From: SLJK01 sp964567295
GTDB lineage: Bacteria > Bacillota > Dethiobacteria > DTU022 > UBA8154
NCBI GenBank assembly: GCA_964567295.1
Contig: CAZMLU010000023.1
Span: 1 to 24,694 of the forward strand
Direction: 5' to 3'
DNA length: 24,694 nt
Shown: positions 15,426 through 23,077 of the stretch, piece after piece
Numbering within the stretch: the first letter of the stretch is position 1
Layout: each line of letters starts with the position of its first letter
Position numbers and translations under genes: made by a program
Notes under the pieces: generated by a model
The model's input: only the letters and a program-made list of their open reading frames with translations
Told to the model about the DNA's origin: nothing
The model's database searches: none

Positions 15426-16499
15426 TCAGCGTCCATTTTTGCTTACTATAGCCTGATTTTGCATCTTCGCTTCCGCGGGTTGTTTTTCTTCTTTAAAATA
15501 TTGCAGCAGGTTTTTTGTGATCCCGGCCAGGGGCACGGCGATCAAAAGCCCCAAAAATCCTCCCACTTGTTGGCCCACCAGCAGAACAATGATTACGGTG
15601 ATGGGCTTTAGCTTAACCGTCTTGCCCAGGAGAATCGGAGAGATAACCATGCTCTCCAGGGCTTGCACTAAGATATAGATGCTGGCTACCAAAATAAAGG
15701 AGGGAGTATGGGGAGAGAGGGCGATCAAAAGGGCCGGAAGGGCTGCGATATAAGGTCCGATGTAAAGCACTACATCGAAAATCCCCGCCAGGACACCCAA
15801 CAGCAGAGCATAGGGCATACCGATCACGGAAAGAGATATGCCCACTATTATACCGACCATGGTGCAGCGTATAATCGTCCCCCTTATATAGCCCCCGAAA
15901 TTTATATCCACGATCTCCATAATATCTTCAGCTTTCTTGCGGTGAAGAGGGGGGACAAGCCCGATGATAAAACTTCGCACTTTGTTGAAGTCGTAGAGGA
16001 GATAAAAAACAATAAAGAGGATAAAAACCACATCAATCACGCTCTCTCCAAAAACTCTTCCCACCATAATAATGTTATCCAGCAAGGGTTGGATCTCCGT
16101 GTAATCGGCCAGGAAATCTTCTACATGCTCTCTACTGATGCCAAGATATTCCAGGTTCTCTGTTCCTTCGAACAAAAGAACTTGGAACTGCGCCAGGTAG
16201 CTAGGAATATCATTGACGACCTTTTCTATTTCCCTGTGCACGATGGGGACTATTAAGGCAAATAAGGTGCCGATTAAACCGAAAAAGATTACAAAGACTG
16301 CACTAAAAGCCTGCGGGTGAGAAAAACGAAGCCGTCTTTCCAGGAATTCCACCGCAGGAAGCAGGAAGTAAACCAGCAGCAGGCTGATAATAGACAGCCG
16401 CAGCACCCATAAAATGTTTCCGAAAAACCATAACAGTCCTAAAAGCAGGGCTACGAGTCCCAGGAACTTTAAAAAGTTGCGGTGTCTTTCATCGAGCAT
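15426..16499 (-). CDS. AI-2E-family (PerM/TqsA-like) transporter
   Basis: This 357-residue polytopic membrane protein has the layout of the AI-2E transporter (formerly UPF0118, PerM) family: two N-terminal helices (FLGLVALLLGLLWFFGNILW and LRLSIISLLLVYFLL), a third after FSHPQAFSAVFVIF, a long extracytoplasmic loop with amphipathic helices, then the conserved C-terminal block with PYALLLGVLAGIFDVVLYIGP and PLAGITKNLLQYF. Family members export small molecules or sodium ions, and the substrate here is not evident. The start at 16499 is chosen because GGAGGTG (16514-16508) stands eight bases upstream. Upstream in-frame ATGs add 26 residues with no better site. Neighbours run the other way or are far, so it is probably a single-gene unit. 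The C-terminus has a short charged tail. Confidence 0.88.
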   Translation of the reverse strand: MLDERHRNFLKFLGLVALLLGLLWFFGNILWVLRLSIISLLLVYFLLPAVEFLERRLRFSHPQAFSAVFVIFFGLIGTLFALIVPIVHREIEKVVNDIPSYLAQFQVLLFEGTENLEYLGISREHVEDFLADYTEIQPLLDNIIMVGRVFGESVIDVVFILFIVFYLLYDFNKVRSFIIGLVPPLHRKKAEDIMEIVDINFGGYIRGTIIRCTMVGIIVGISLSVIGMPYALLLGVLAGIFDVVLYIGPYIAALPALLIALSPHTPSFILVASIYILVQALESMVISPILLGKTVKLKPITVIIVLLVGQQVGGFLGLLIAVPLAGITKNLLQYFKEEKQPAEAKMQNQAIVSKNGR

Positions 16500-16805
16500 T
16501 ACACTTTCACCTCCATCTTCCAGGGACGCCAAGCTCTCTGCCATTACACCGTATTCCGGGGCTTCCATGGTATGCACATAAGTCTTTTACGTTAAGGCAG
16601 AAAGAGGGAGGGCGGAGGCGTTGTTCAAGTGCTCTAAAAAAAGTTTTAAGTTTCCTCCGGCTGGATATTTTCAAGTTTCTACGAATTGCACAGTATATAA
16701 GGCGATCTACAAAAACGTCGCGCACTTCCCCCCCCAGGCCTACCACGATAAATATCTCAGTTTCTATCCCTTCCAGAGCATAATTGTGCTCAGCAACCGC
16801 CTAAA

Positions 16806-16846
16806 CCCCTTTGTTGTTTTGTAAGGGGGGTTAAGTAACCTTTTTT
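16806..16846 (+). terminator. tandem hairpins with T6 tail
   Basis: CCCCTT (16806-16811) pairs with AAGGGG (16823-16828). Directly after, GGTT and AACC (16829-16840) form a four-pair hairpin followed by TTTTTT (16841-16846). It reads on the plus strand, although no plus-strand gene lies shortly upstream, so it may be spurious or end a short RNA. Confidence 0.35.
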
Positions 16847-16979
16847 GAGGAAACTGAATTATTAATGCAGAAAGAATGGGTTTTTTTATCCGTGGGGAAA
16901 ATCGTCTTGACATGTGTATTGTCACTAAAAGCCAGACACCATTGCGAATATTTTACCGATGCCGGCGTTCAAGACAGCC

Positions 16980-17037
16980 GTTTACCGTAAACATCGACCA
17001 AATCAATAATCCATTATGAGATTAATGTTATCATAAC
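16980..17037. promoter_or_regulatory. two C-centred palindromes, possible operator pair
   Basis: GTTTAC-C-GTAAAC (16980-16992) and GTTAT-C-ATAAC (17027-17037) lie about 46 bases apart, centre to centre, between divergent genes (AI-2E transporter and DUF308). Their form is that of dimeric repressor sites. The regulator is unknown. Confidence 0.3.
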
Positions 17038-17322
17038 GGCCTTAATATATCAACAAGCACACTACTCCTTTGTTCACATGCGAAAAACATTTTTAAGCTT
17101 CTCAAGGAGCATATGAGGGAGGAAAGATTGCAGGCGTCAGCTAATCGTCAATATTTGACACCCGGTGATATTACTATTAAAATTGAAAAGCAGGCGCGAA
17201 CAGGTGCCCCGGCGGCAGGAGGCCCCGTGGGGAGGATAGTGTTCCGCGGTGGTCTTATGTTTTGGCGGCAGGGCAGTCCGTGGGATATGACCTGCTTTAA
17301 AAATGAAAGGTGGGGTAAAATT

Positions 17323-17874
17323 ATGCACATGATAGGAACAAGGAGATATAACTGGACTTCATTACTGATTGGAATCATCCTTGCCCTAGGTGGAATTTTA
17401 GCGTTGAGTAATCCCGATGCTACCTATGTTACCCTGGCGGCTATCCTGGGTATCGTGGCCATAGTGTGCGGTCTCATGTTGCTCTTAAACTATTACCGCA
17501 TCAAAGAAGCCCTCGCTTTCTGGGATCGGATAAGCCTGGGGCTCGGCACTGTTTTGCTAGTTATCGGGCTTATATTCCTGTTCTGGCCCGTTGTCGCCGT
17601 AAGCGTTTTTGCTTACATCCTTGCCTTCCTGTTCATTATATACGGCCTTAGCCGTCTGAGCCGCGCTTCTTCGTTCAAGCACCTGGGAAGCGGTATCTAT
17701 TCCTTCATTGTAATTCTCAATATCTTACTTGTTATCGGCGGCATTGTACTGATATTCCAGCCGGTAATTCTGGGGCTGACTATAGCCCTGATCCTGGGCT
17801 TGCTGCTTTTAATCTACGGGATACTGCTCATCGTCTCCACCTTTTTTGGAGTGCACTTTTACCGGATTTTTTAA
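17323..17874 (+). CDS. HdeD/DUF308-family membrane protein
   Basis: The 183-residue product has six predicted membrane helices in three hairpins, with the HdeD/DUF308 pattern of WxxLLxGIxLxxxGxxxLxNP (SLLIGIILALGGILALSNP, about residues 11-29) and later repeats such as ISLGLGTVLLVIGLIFLFWP and LNILLVIGGIVLIFQP. In enteric bacteria HdeD is linked to acid stress. In Firmicutes the role is unknown. The start ATG at 17323 follows AAAGGTGGGG. The frame is open for 70 codons further upstream, but that part lacks family similarity and is compositionally unlike it. It precedes an anchored envelope protein in the same direction, at 146 bases, with a separate promoter in between. Confidence 0.87.
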   Translation: MHMIGTRRYNWTSLLIGIILALGGILALSNPDATYVTLAAILGIVAIVCGLMLLLNYYRIKEALAFWDRISLGLGTVLLVIGLIFLFWPVVAVSVFAYILAFLFIIYGLSRLSRASSFKHLGSGIYSFIVILNILLVIGGIVLIFQPVILGLTIALILGLLLLIYGILLIVSTFFGVHFYRIF

Positions 17875-17926
17875 GAAGATGAGCCAGAGGGCGGCTTGGT
17901 AAATATTCTTTTTTTTAGCAGGAATA

Positions 17927-17955
17927 TGCAGAAAATTGTAGAAATATTATATAAT
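17927..17955 (+). promoter_or_regulatory. promoter candidate with perfect -10
   Basis: A perfect TATAAT at 17950-17955 lies 66 bases before the ATG at 18021. The -35 region at 17927-17932 (TGCAGA) matches only half the consensus, so strength is uncertain. Confidence 0.4.
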
Positions 17956-18020
17956 AAGTTTAACAGCGGCAGTGTAAAGAAATAAGGCCGCAATAATTTT
18001 TCATAGGGGAGTTTTCTATT

Positions 18021-19079
18021 ATGAGATACAAAGTGGTTGTTTCGATGGTGTTGCTTATCCTGCTGTCCCAATTAGCGGGCGGGTTTGCATTTGCCGTAAA
18101 CGAAAATGAAGCGCCGCCTGCTCCCCAGGAGAACTCAGAGCCAGAACCGGCCCCAGAGCCAGAGTCCTCACCTTTTATAGAGCATCCCTTCATTGACAAC
18201 TTGATGGAAGCCATGGCCGAATTAATGGAAACAATTAGGGAATATATCGAACAGGTCCAGGATAGTGTTATGGACTTAGTCCCCGGAATAGGGGAAGAAG
18301 AGGAAATTGTCGAAGAGCCGGCACCCGTGCCCGAGGATGAAGTTCCCGTTGCCGGTATGGTTGAAGGCAGGCTCACCGATAATGACAGAAACCCGCTCTC
18401 CGAAATGCGGGTTGTTATGGGGGCCCGGGAAACGGTCACAGACGGAAACGGTTCTTTCATTTTTGAAGAGGTTGATTTTGGCACTCACCAAATCTATCTG
18501 ATGGATCCGGGTTTCCAAGAAGACGTCTTTTTGACAGAATTTCAAATCGATGAAAACAATCCCCATTACGCTGTAAATATTACCGTGTCCATGCCCGAGC
18601 CCGGCGATGATCCGGAAGAGATCGAGGTGGCTCCTGCACCCGTGGAGGAACCTGATGAGCCTGGCCGGGGAGCACTGCTGTTCTTCCTGGGAATTCTGGC
18701 CCTACTGGTACTTGCGATCGTTCTTTTCCTGCTTTTCAGGCGAAAACACATCCAGATTGTAGATGCAAAAACAGGTGAGACCATTGGCAGTCAGAAGATC
18801 AAGGTATATCCCAGGACCAAAATTGATTTAACGGAAGCTTTCGAATATGCTTACGGAGACGCGGTTCGAGTCCAGTTTTTAAAGCCAATCATAAAGAAGC
18901 TGTGGGGTCACCGCATACTCTTTATCTACGATGAAGAGCAGGTAATCGGCGAAATTGAAAGTTATGCCGGGGAACTGGAGTATCCGGTCCGGCTTCCCCA
19001 GGCACCCAAACCCGGCGAGCAACCGCCCTCTGATGAGGGGGAAGCAGGAAGGACCGGTAATAACGGCGGCACCGCGTAA
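18021..19079 (+). CDS. membrane-anchored protein with carboxypeptidase-regulatory-like domain
   Basis: I do not recognise a named family for the whole 352-residue protein. A signal peptide (1-25, ending GGFAFA) leads to a Pro/Glu-rich stretch, an amphipathic helical segment around 55-85 (NLMEAMAELMETIREYIEQ), and an acidic-proline linker. Residues 111-190 look like a carboxypeptidase-regulatory-like beta-sandwich: VEGRLTDNDRNPLSEMRVV followed by TVTDGNGSFIFEEVDFGTHQI, the typical VxGxVtdxxgxPlxgvxV and TdxxGxfxf signatures. After a second acidic linker a single membrane helix (about 221-243) is stopped by RRK, with a 105-residue C-terminal part inside the cell. It is thus a bitopic protein that could pass an outside signal or load to the cytosol. 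GGGGAG precedes the ATG. Direct partner genes are not evident. Confidence 0.75.
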   Translation: MRYKVVVSMVLLILLSQLAGGFAFAVNENEAPPAPQENSEPEPAPEPESSPFIEHPFIDNLMEAMAELMETIREYIEQVQDSVMDLVPGIGEEEEIVEEPAPVPEDEVPVAGMVEGRLTDNDRNPLSEMRVVMGARETVTDGNGSFIFEEVDFGTHQIYLMDPGFQEDVFLTEFQIDENNPHYAVNITVSMPEPGDDPEEIEVAPAPVEEPDEPGRGALLFFLGILALLVLAIVLFLLFRRKHIQIVDAKTGETIGSQKIKVYPRTKIDLTEAFEYAYGDAVRVQFLKPIIKKLWGHRILFIYDEEQVIGEIESYAGELEYPVRLPQAPKPGEQPPSDEGEAGRTGNNGGTA

Positions 19080-19181
19080 TAGAAAATGTTATGCTTCACA
19101 TCAATATGGGATAAGAAAAGTTAATAAAATATTTTCAGGACCGGTACAGATGTTTATAAAAAATAGGCAGGGGGGATAGCA

Positions 19182-19624
19182 TTGAAAATTTTAGTCTGCA
19201 CGGACGGGTCGGAACACAGCCAAAAGGCCGTGGAAGTAGCTTCCAAGATCGCCGAAGGCTGTAACCCTGATGAGGTCGCCATCATTTACGTCCATACTCC
19301 CATGGATGCCGCTTTTATGGGGGGGGCGCATCGACGGACAGCATGGAAGTCATGAGAAAGCTTAAGGAACAGCAGGTGGAAGAGGGGAAGAAAATTTTAG
19401 AAAGAGCTTCCGCCTTTTTTGAGGAGAAGAACATAAAGAGCAGCATCATGCAAGAGGAAGGACACCCCGCCGCAACTATCGTAAGGGTTGCTGCAGAGAA
19501 CAACCTTGATATGATTGTTATCGGCAGCAGGGGCAGGGGGGGTTGGAAAAAAAGAATCCTTGGAAGTGTAAGCAGTGCCGTAGTTCAAGAAGCTAAGAAT
19601 TGCAGCGTGGTCACGGTAAAGTAG
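19182..19624 (+). pseudogene. UspA-family universal stress protein, frameshifted at a G8 tract
   Basis: The two frames together give a universal stress protein of about 147 residues. From TTG 19182 (behind AGGGGGGATAGCA) the first frame has KILVCTDGSEHSQKAVEVA, the normal beta1-alpha1, and IIYVHTP, then hits a run of eight G at 19319-19326. The rest, VMRKLKEQQVEEGKKILERA to CSVVTVK, is one frame back. It ends with the ATP-binding pattern G-x2-G-x9-GS (GSRGRGG...LGSVSS). One more base in the G-run would restore the whole gene. So it is a sequencing undercall, a phase-variable tract, or a recent knock-out. Without repair the first frame ends after 57 codons. It meets the Yip1 gene tail to tail, seven bases apart. 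Confidence 0.8.
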
Positions 19625-19631
19625 TTAAGCG

Positions 19632-20270
19632 TTAAAACATCAAGCGCATGGGAAGAAGAACTGCTGCTAACAGGGCAATGATTAACACGAAAATGATGAC
19701 GAATAAAAGCGCAAAGTTGATCAGGTAAATACCGATGCTGGCGCCTGTTGTAAGATCGTGGCTCTCCCTCAAGGCGATTACCTGCAGGACCAGGACCCAT
19801 ATAGTAATGCCAAAGGTGACCAGCCCGCTGATAAGGTTACCTATAACACCCAGGTAAGCGCCGACAAAAGATACGGGAACACTTATGATCATGGGGAATC
19901 CCGCAAAACTGTAAGCACTAAATAAATTCCAGTAACCGCCTTTACCACCGAACAATTTGGATAGAAGGTGCAGCACGCCCGTTATTATAAAGAGCCATAC
20001 TGCCGCTAAAAGCACGCTGCCAGCGATAATGAGGGCGGGCGAGACAAAGAAATTGAACTCGCGCATTGCCTCGTCCATGCGGTGATACCCCGCACCGCCC
20101 AAGGTATTGGAAGCTACGGTCAGCGCGGAAACCCCCAGCGCTACCAACAGAGCCCAGCCGATGGGCTTCTCCTGGGCAATCTCGTTTAAGGTCTGGACGG
20201 GACGTTCTATTACGCCAAAAAGCCAGTCGAAAAGTTTATCCTCCATTTTTTGCTCCATTTTATCCTCCAT
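19632..20270 (-). CDS. Yip1-domain membrane protein
   Basis: The 212-residue product belongs to the bacterial Yip1-domain group: a short charged N-terminus, then the start of the domain in WLFGVIERPVQTLNEIAQEKPIGW split by a helix, and five hydrophobic segments, with GYWNLFSAYSFAGFP as the typical central motif. Function of these bacterial proteins is unknown. The ATG at 20270 is chosen because GGGAGG stands just upstream. Six more in-frame codons exist but lie inside that site. It follows sppA by 19 bases in the same direction, so the two are one operon. Its end faces the stress-protein gene. Confidence 0.82.
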   Translation of the reverse strand: MEDKMEQKMEDKLFDWLFGVIERPVQTLNEIAQEKPIGWALLVALGVSALTVASNTLGGAGYHRMDEAMREFNFFVSPALIIAGSVLLAAVWLFIITGVLHLLSKLFGGKGGYWNLFSAYSFAGFPMIISVPVSFVGAYLGVIGNLISGLVTFGITIWVLVLQVIALRESHDLTTGASIGIYLINFALLFVIIFVLIIALLAAVLLPMRLMF

Positions 20271-20289
20271 GTGGCAACCTCCCTGCATT

Positions 20290-21225
20290 TTATCTGACCT
20301 GATAACGAATATCCGGAGGAACCCCTTCCCGCAGTTTTTCCAGCATGATCACTTCCGGGTCGACTAATGCCCGCTCCAAACTGTCCAGGAGACTGTAACC
20401 GAAACCAAAAAATTGGCTGAAAAACGGCGGCTCCGGATATTCATAGCGCACGGGCTCGTCAAGATTATTTTCTTCAGCCAGGTAGTCGATGGCTGTTTGA
20501 ATCCCGCCCAACTCGTCCACCAGGCCCAGCTCTAAGGCCTGGGTTCCCAGGAACAGTTCGCCTGTGGCCAGCTCGCGCACTTCTTCGATATCCATATTTC
20601 TTCCTTCGGCCACATCGGTGATAAACTGGTGGTAGGCTTCATCGGAGATATCCTGCAGGAGCTCCCTCTCCTCATCGGTCAGCTCCCGGGTGAACATGCC
20701 CTTATGCTCGCCCGAAGTGATAGATTCCAGTTCGATTCCCAGTTTTTCGTAGAGGCCTTCCAGGTTCATGAGATTGCTGATCACCCCGATAGAACCGGTC
20801 ATGGTGCCCGGGTGAGCAATAATCCCCTGGGCAGGTGCGGAAATATAGTAGCCTCCGGAAGCCGTCATGTCAGCCATGGAGACCACGATGGGTTTCTCAA
20901 AATCCCTGACCATGGAAGCTATACTTTGGGAAGCCGCGATAGAGCCTCCCGGACTTTCTATCCTTAAGACTACCCCCTCAATGGTGGCATCTTTCCGGGC
21001 CCGTTCCAGCCGGTTATAAACTAAATCGGGGGAGATACCCGCGGCCAGGAGCCCGCCAGCTGACTCCTGGATTGTCCCTGCCAGCCTGATCACCACCACC
21101 CTGTCTTCGCCTACCCGTTCGGGATCCCTGCCCGGTTGGGCACCGTTAAGGAACGGTGAAGCGACAACTACCACAAGGGCGATGACAATTAAAGAGATGA
21201 TAATCATTTTACGTTTTTTCACCAC
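20290..21225 (-). CDS. sppA: SppA-type signal peptide peptidase
   Basis: This 311-residue serine protease cleaves leftover signal peptides and other membrane peptides. An N-terminal membrane anchor (about 7-24, MIIISLIVIALVVVVASP) puts the domain outside the cell. The Ser/Lys dyad is visible: S123 in DMTASGGYYIS and K175 in SGEHKG, 52 residues apart, the same spacing as in the short Bacillus-type SppA. GGSIAASQSI and GTMTGSIGVI are further family blocks. Length matches the single-domain, half-size Gram-positive form. The start is GTG 21225 with a second GTG next to it, and GGAGGAGAGGAG lies upstream. A TATAAT at 21277-21272 may be the promoter. The Yip1 gene follows in the same operon. Confidence 0.93.
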   Translation of the reverse strand: MVKKRKMIIISLIVIALVVVVASPFLNGAQPGRDPERVGEDRVVVIRLAGTIQESAGGLLAAGISPDLVYNRLERARKDATIEGVVLRIESPGGSIAASQSIASMVRDFEKPIVVSMADMTASGGYYISAPAQGIIAHPGTMTGSIGVISNLMNLEGLYEKLGIELESITSGEHKGMFTRELTDEERELLQDISDEAYHQFITDVAEGRNMDIEEVRELATGELFLGTQALELGLVDELGGIQTAIDYLAEENNLDEPVRYEYPEPPFFSQFFGFGYSLLDSLERALVDPEVIMLEKLREGVPPDIRYQVR

Positions 21226-21271
21226 TATCTACTCCTCTCCTCCTGCTCCTTTTTAGACTTCTCCGGATAGT

Positions 21272-21277
21272 ATTATA
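21272..21277 (-). promoter_or_regulatory. candidate -10 box for sppA
   Basis: On the minus strand a perfect TATAAT lies 47 bases before the GTG of sppA. The region 17-18 bases before it has only a poor -35 match, so strength cannot be judged. Confidence 0.4.
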
Positions 21278-21341
21278 TCTCAACTTAACGCTTAATAAAA
21301 GTGTTAAAAATAATGATTAATAAGTAGTAGCAGGAACAAAA

Positions 21342-21362
21342 AAAGTAAACAAAATTTACTTT
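21342..21362. promoter_or_regulatory. inverted repeat AAAGTAAA-N5-TTTACTTT
   Basis: Perfect eight-base arms AAAGTAAA (21342-21349) and TTTACTTT (21355-21362) are separated by five bases, and a further AAAGTAAAG half-site follows at 21367-21375. This fits a binding site for a small dimeric repressor, possibly the XRE protein encoded downstream. Confidence 0.45.
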
Positions 21363-21529
21363 GGGAAAAGTAAAGCATTTTATAAAAAATATTACGGTTT
21401 ATACATCTTTATACGAGCTTCTACCAGATAGTGGTTCGAATTGCCAGGGAGACAGTTCTGAAATTGTCAGGAAGGTTATTGTATTCGGCAGGAGAGCTCA
21501 TAACTGATTAACCTATTAAATTATCATCA

Positions 21530-21558
21530 TTGACAAAGACATTTGTATGTAATACAAT
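21530..21558 (+). promoter_or_regulatory. strong sigma-A promoter of the XRE gene with overlapping operator
   Basis: TTGACA (21530-21535) and TACAAT (21553-21558) stand exactly 17 bases apart. A palindrome TTGTAT-GTA-ATACAA (21543-21557) covers the spacer and most of the -10, the expected place of an autorepressor operator. Confidence 0.8.
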
Positions 21559-21727
21559 GCGTATCACGGCCGCTGGCAAGCAATTCTAGTACTTTATTCA
21601 AAACCATTACTGACTTAATCTTGCACCTACAATATATTATGATTAATGCTTAAAAAGCAGTCTGCCATTACATTAAAAAGTAGGAGAATGGGAAGAGCAG
21701 TACGAGCAGTCGAGAGGTGGCCATACA

Positions 21728-21946
21728 ATGGAAGTTGGCAAAAAATTAAAAGAGCTCCGCTTTGAGAGCGGACTTATACAGAAAGAAGTTGCAGAGAATA
21801 TAGGTATTAGCCGCCAGCGTTATAGTCACTATGAAACCGGCATAAGGAATGTTGACCTGATAATGCTTACGAAGCTGGCATCTTTTTATGGGGTATCGAC
21901 GGATTATCTGCTGGGTCAATCCGAGCTTCGTAGAGGAAGCTTGTAA
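21728..21946 (+). CDS. small Cro/C1-type (XRE) HTH regulator
   Basis: The 72-residue protein is nearly all helix-turn-helix: VGKKLKELRFESGLIQKEVA (helices 1-2), NIGISRQRYSHYETG (recognition helix 3 with the usual SxxxYSxYExG), and MLTKLASFYGVSTDYLLG at the end. Such proteins bind short palindromes as dimers and often repress themselves. GAGAGGTGG stands before the ATG. The promoter at 21530-21558 carries a palindrome over its -10, so self-control is likely. Right after the stop a shifted frame seems to continue as an acidic helical tail, so the gene may have been longer. Confidence 0.9.
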   Translation: MEVGKKLKELRFESGLIQKEVAENIGISRQRYSHYETGIRNVDLIMLTKLASFYGVSTDYLLGQSELRRGSL

Positions 21947-22092
21947 GGCGGGATGAGCTTGATGAATTTCTGCCTGTAAAGGCCAATTAAGGACTTAAAA
22001 ACGAGAAATTAAAGGTTTTATTAGAAGACGAAGTTCTTGACGAGGAGAAAGAGGACGAGATACTTGCGCTGCTTTGTAATAAAAGTTTTTAA
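21943..22092 (+). pseudogene. possible decayed C-terminal tail of the XRE regulator
   Basis: One frame back from the XRE stop, codons read VRRDELDEFLPVKAN, then an in-frame TAA, then an acidic helix-rich segment (KLKVLLEDEVLDEEKEDEI, ending CNKSF) up to TAA at 22090-22092. This resembles the dimerisation tail of larger XRE proteins, broken by one missing base and one stop codon. It may also be chance. Confidence 0.3.
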
Positions 22093-22180
22093 ATAGAGGG
22101 GGTATCCTTGCGTATTCCTTGCTGCTTTAGGGGATAACGCATTGGTGATTTGAAGAACAGATGAGCAAGGGGTTGCGTTA

Positions 22181-22279
22181 ATGGAATTTCTTATCTACTT
22201 CCTTCTGGTTGTTCCCGGAGCAATTTTTTTAATAAGGTTGTTGCATCTATTCTATATAAGCAAATATAATAAACTATAG
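22181..22279 (+). CDS. possible 32-residue single-helix membrane peptide
   Basis: From ATG 22181 the frame gives 32 residues: a hydrophobic helix (FLIYFLLVVPGAIFLIRLL at residues 3-21) and a basic end. GCAAGGGG stands about nine bases upstream. No family can be assigned, and so short a frame could be chance. Its place between regulator and DUF2007-like gene gives no further clue. Confidence 0.35.
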   Translation: MEFLIYFLLVVPGAIFLIRLLHLFYISKYNKL

Positions 22280-22640
22280 AATATGCTCTTCCATGACTGA
22301 AGACTAAAAGCTATCCACACAGTAGCCTTAGCGATTTTTCCTGCCCAGAGGATTGCCCAGAGCCGGAGGAATACTGCCACATAACAGGTCAACTCCGTCC
22401 GCCTCCACTCTACCGCATTCTGGAGGAAACACCAGTTGCCAGGCACCGTTCCCTGGTCGTACGCAGCCGAACTATACTCCCCGGAGTAGGCGGTTGCCCC
22501 TTTGCTAACCTGTTGAAGCTACGCTCCTTATTAATAAGCAAGGATCAGGACGCTGTGGCAACCCTGGCAGGGTCCCTGCCAGGGCTTTACTATGGTCATG
22601 AAAGCATTTATGGAAGCATTCCAATTAATGGGGTGAAATC
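22280..22640. other. 361-base intergenic stretch with a strong hairpin
   Basis: No coding frame with a start site is seen. Around 22386-22398 GTCAACTCCGTCC, and around 22437-22450 GCCAGGCACC, resemble pieces of the ends of the mobile element at 14654-15007, so a decayed copy may lie here. The hairpin at 22562-22584 closes the region. Confidence 0.35.
22562..22584 (+). terminator. ten-pair GC-rich hairpin
   Basis: CCCTGGCAGG (22562-22571) pairs perfectly with CCTGCCAGGG (22575-22584) around the three-base loop GTC. Only CTTTAC follows, so it is a weak terminator at best. It could also be a site read as DNA. Confidence 0.45.
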
Positions 22641-22958
22641 GTGAGCCTGATGAATTATTTTCTCCTGGCCGCCTTGATTGTTGCCGGTATCTTTATGTTA
22701 TGGGATGAGAAGAAAAACTGGAAACTTCTCTACGAAACCACCGGCCATGCCATGCAGGAGGTACAGGCGAGATTCGCCTATTTAAAAAGCCAGGGCATTA
22801 AGTGCAGGATAAAGACTGCGGCTACAAGAGGTATGATTTTCCGCGGCATTACAAGCTCCTCCGGGCTGGCCTCCGTAAAGCTGGAAGTGCATAAAAAGGA
22901 CCTGAAGAAGGCCCGGAGTTTGCTATCAGAACCAGGGGAAAAAGAAAGCAAGAGGTAA
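22641..22958 (+). CDS. small membrane-anchored DUF2007-like protein
   Basis: The 105-residue protein has one N-terminal membrane helix (about 5-20, YFLLAALIVAGIFMLW) and a cytosolic part. The latter has the pattern of DUF2007-type signal-transducing domains: a helix ending in YLKSQGIKCRIKT, a strand region with GLASVKLEVHKKDLKKARSLL, which recalls the usual eGI and v...dl..A..lL blocks. The start is GTG at 22641 behind ATGGGGTGAAATC. The C-terminus is rich in Lys and Glu. Function unknown, family call by pattern only. Confidence 0.65.
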   Translation: MSLMNYFLLAALIVAGIFMLWDEKKNWKLLYETTGHAMQEVQARFAYLKSQGIKCRIKTAATRGMIFRGITSSSGLASVKLEVHKKDLKKARSLLSEPGEKESKR

Positions 22959-22998
22959 TTTGTAGGGAGAGTTAAAAACCGAGGACATACTTCAGCGG

Positions 22999-23004
22999 TA
23001 TAAT
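22999..23004 (+). promoter_or_regulatory. -10 box candidate before the endonuclease remnant
   Basis: A perfect TATAAT lies about 140 bases before the ATG at 23142. No good -35 is seen 16-18 bases upstream. Confidence 0.35.
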
Positions 23005-23077
23005 AAAACTAATAATGTGGGTATACAGCATTAACTGCACAAAAAAATTTCAACAAAGGGAAGGAGTTCAATCTATA

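Larger units (their letters stand above)
16500..17322 (+). other. 823-base intergenic region with palindromes and an orphan terminator-like hairpin
   Basis: No frame here looks coding: the open stretches lack ribosome binding sites and family features. It holds two small hairpins ending in six T at 16806-16846, a thirteen-base palindrome GTTTACCGTAAAC (16980-16992) and an eleven-base palindrome GTTATCATAAC (17027-17037), both centred on C, and finally the AGGTGGGG site before the gene at 17323. The 3' part from 17150 on is GC-rich, unlike the AT-rich middle. Confidence 0.5.
21226..21727. other. 502-base divergent region between sppA and the XRE regulator
   Basis: No gene is visible. It holds the sppA -10 candidate, the inverted repeat at 21342-21362, the strong promoter at 21530-21558 with an overlapping palindrome, and a leader of about 165 bases before the regulator's ATG. 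The stretch is AT-rich except for about 21570-21580. Confidence 0.55.

Noticed and set aside
16507..16746. 79-codon minus-strand frame before the AI-2E transporter
   Set aside because: It overlaps the transporter start in another frame, has no ribosome binding site and an Arg-rich composition typical of a chance frame.
17113..17322. 70-residue N-terminal extension of the DUF308 protein
   Set aside because: The ATG at 17323 has a fitting AGGTGGGG site and the family begins there. The extension has no similarity and different composition.
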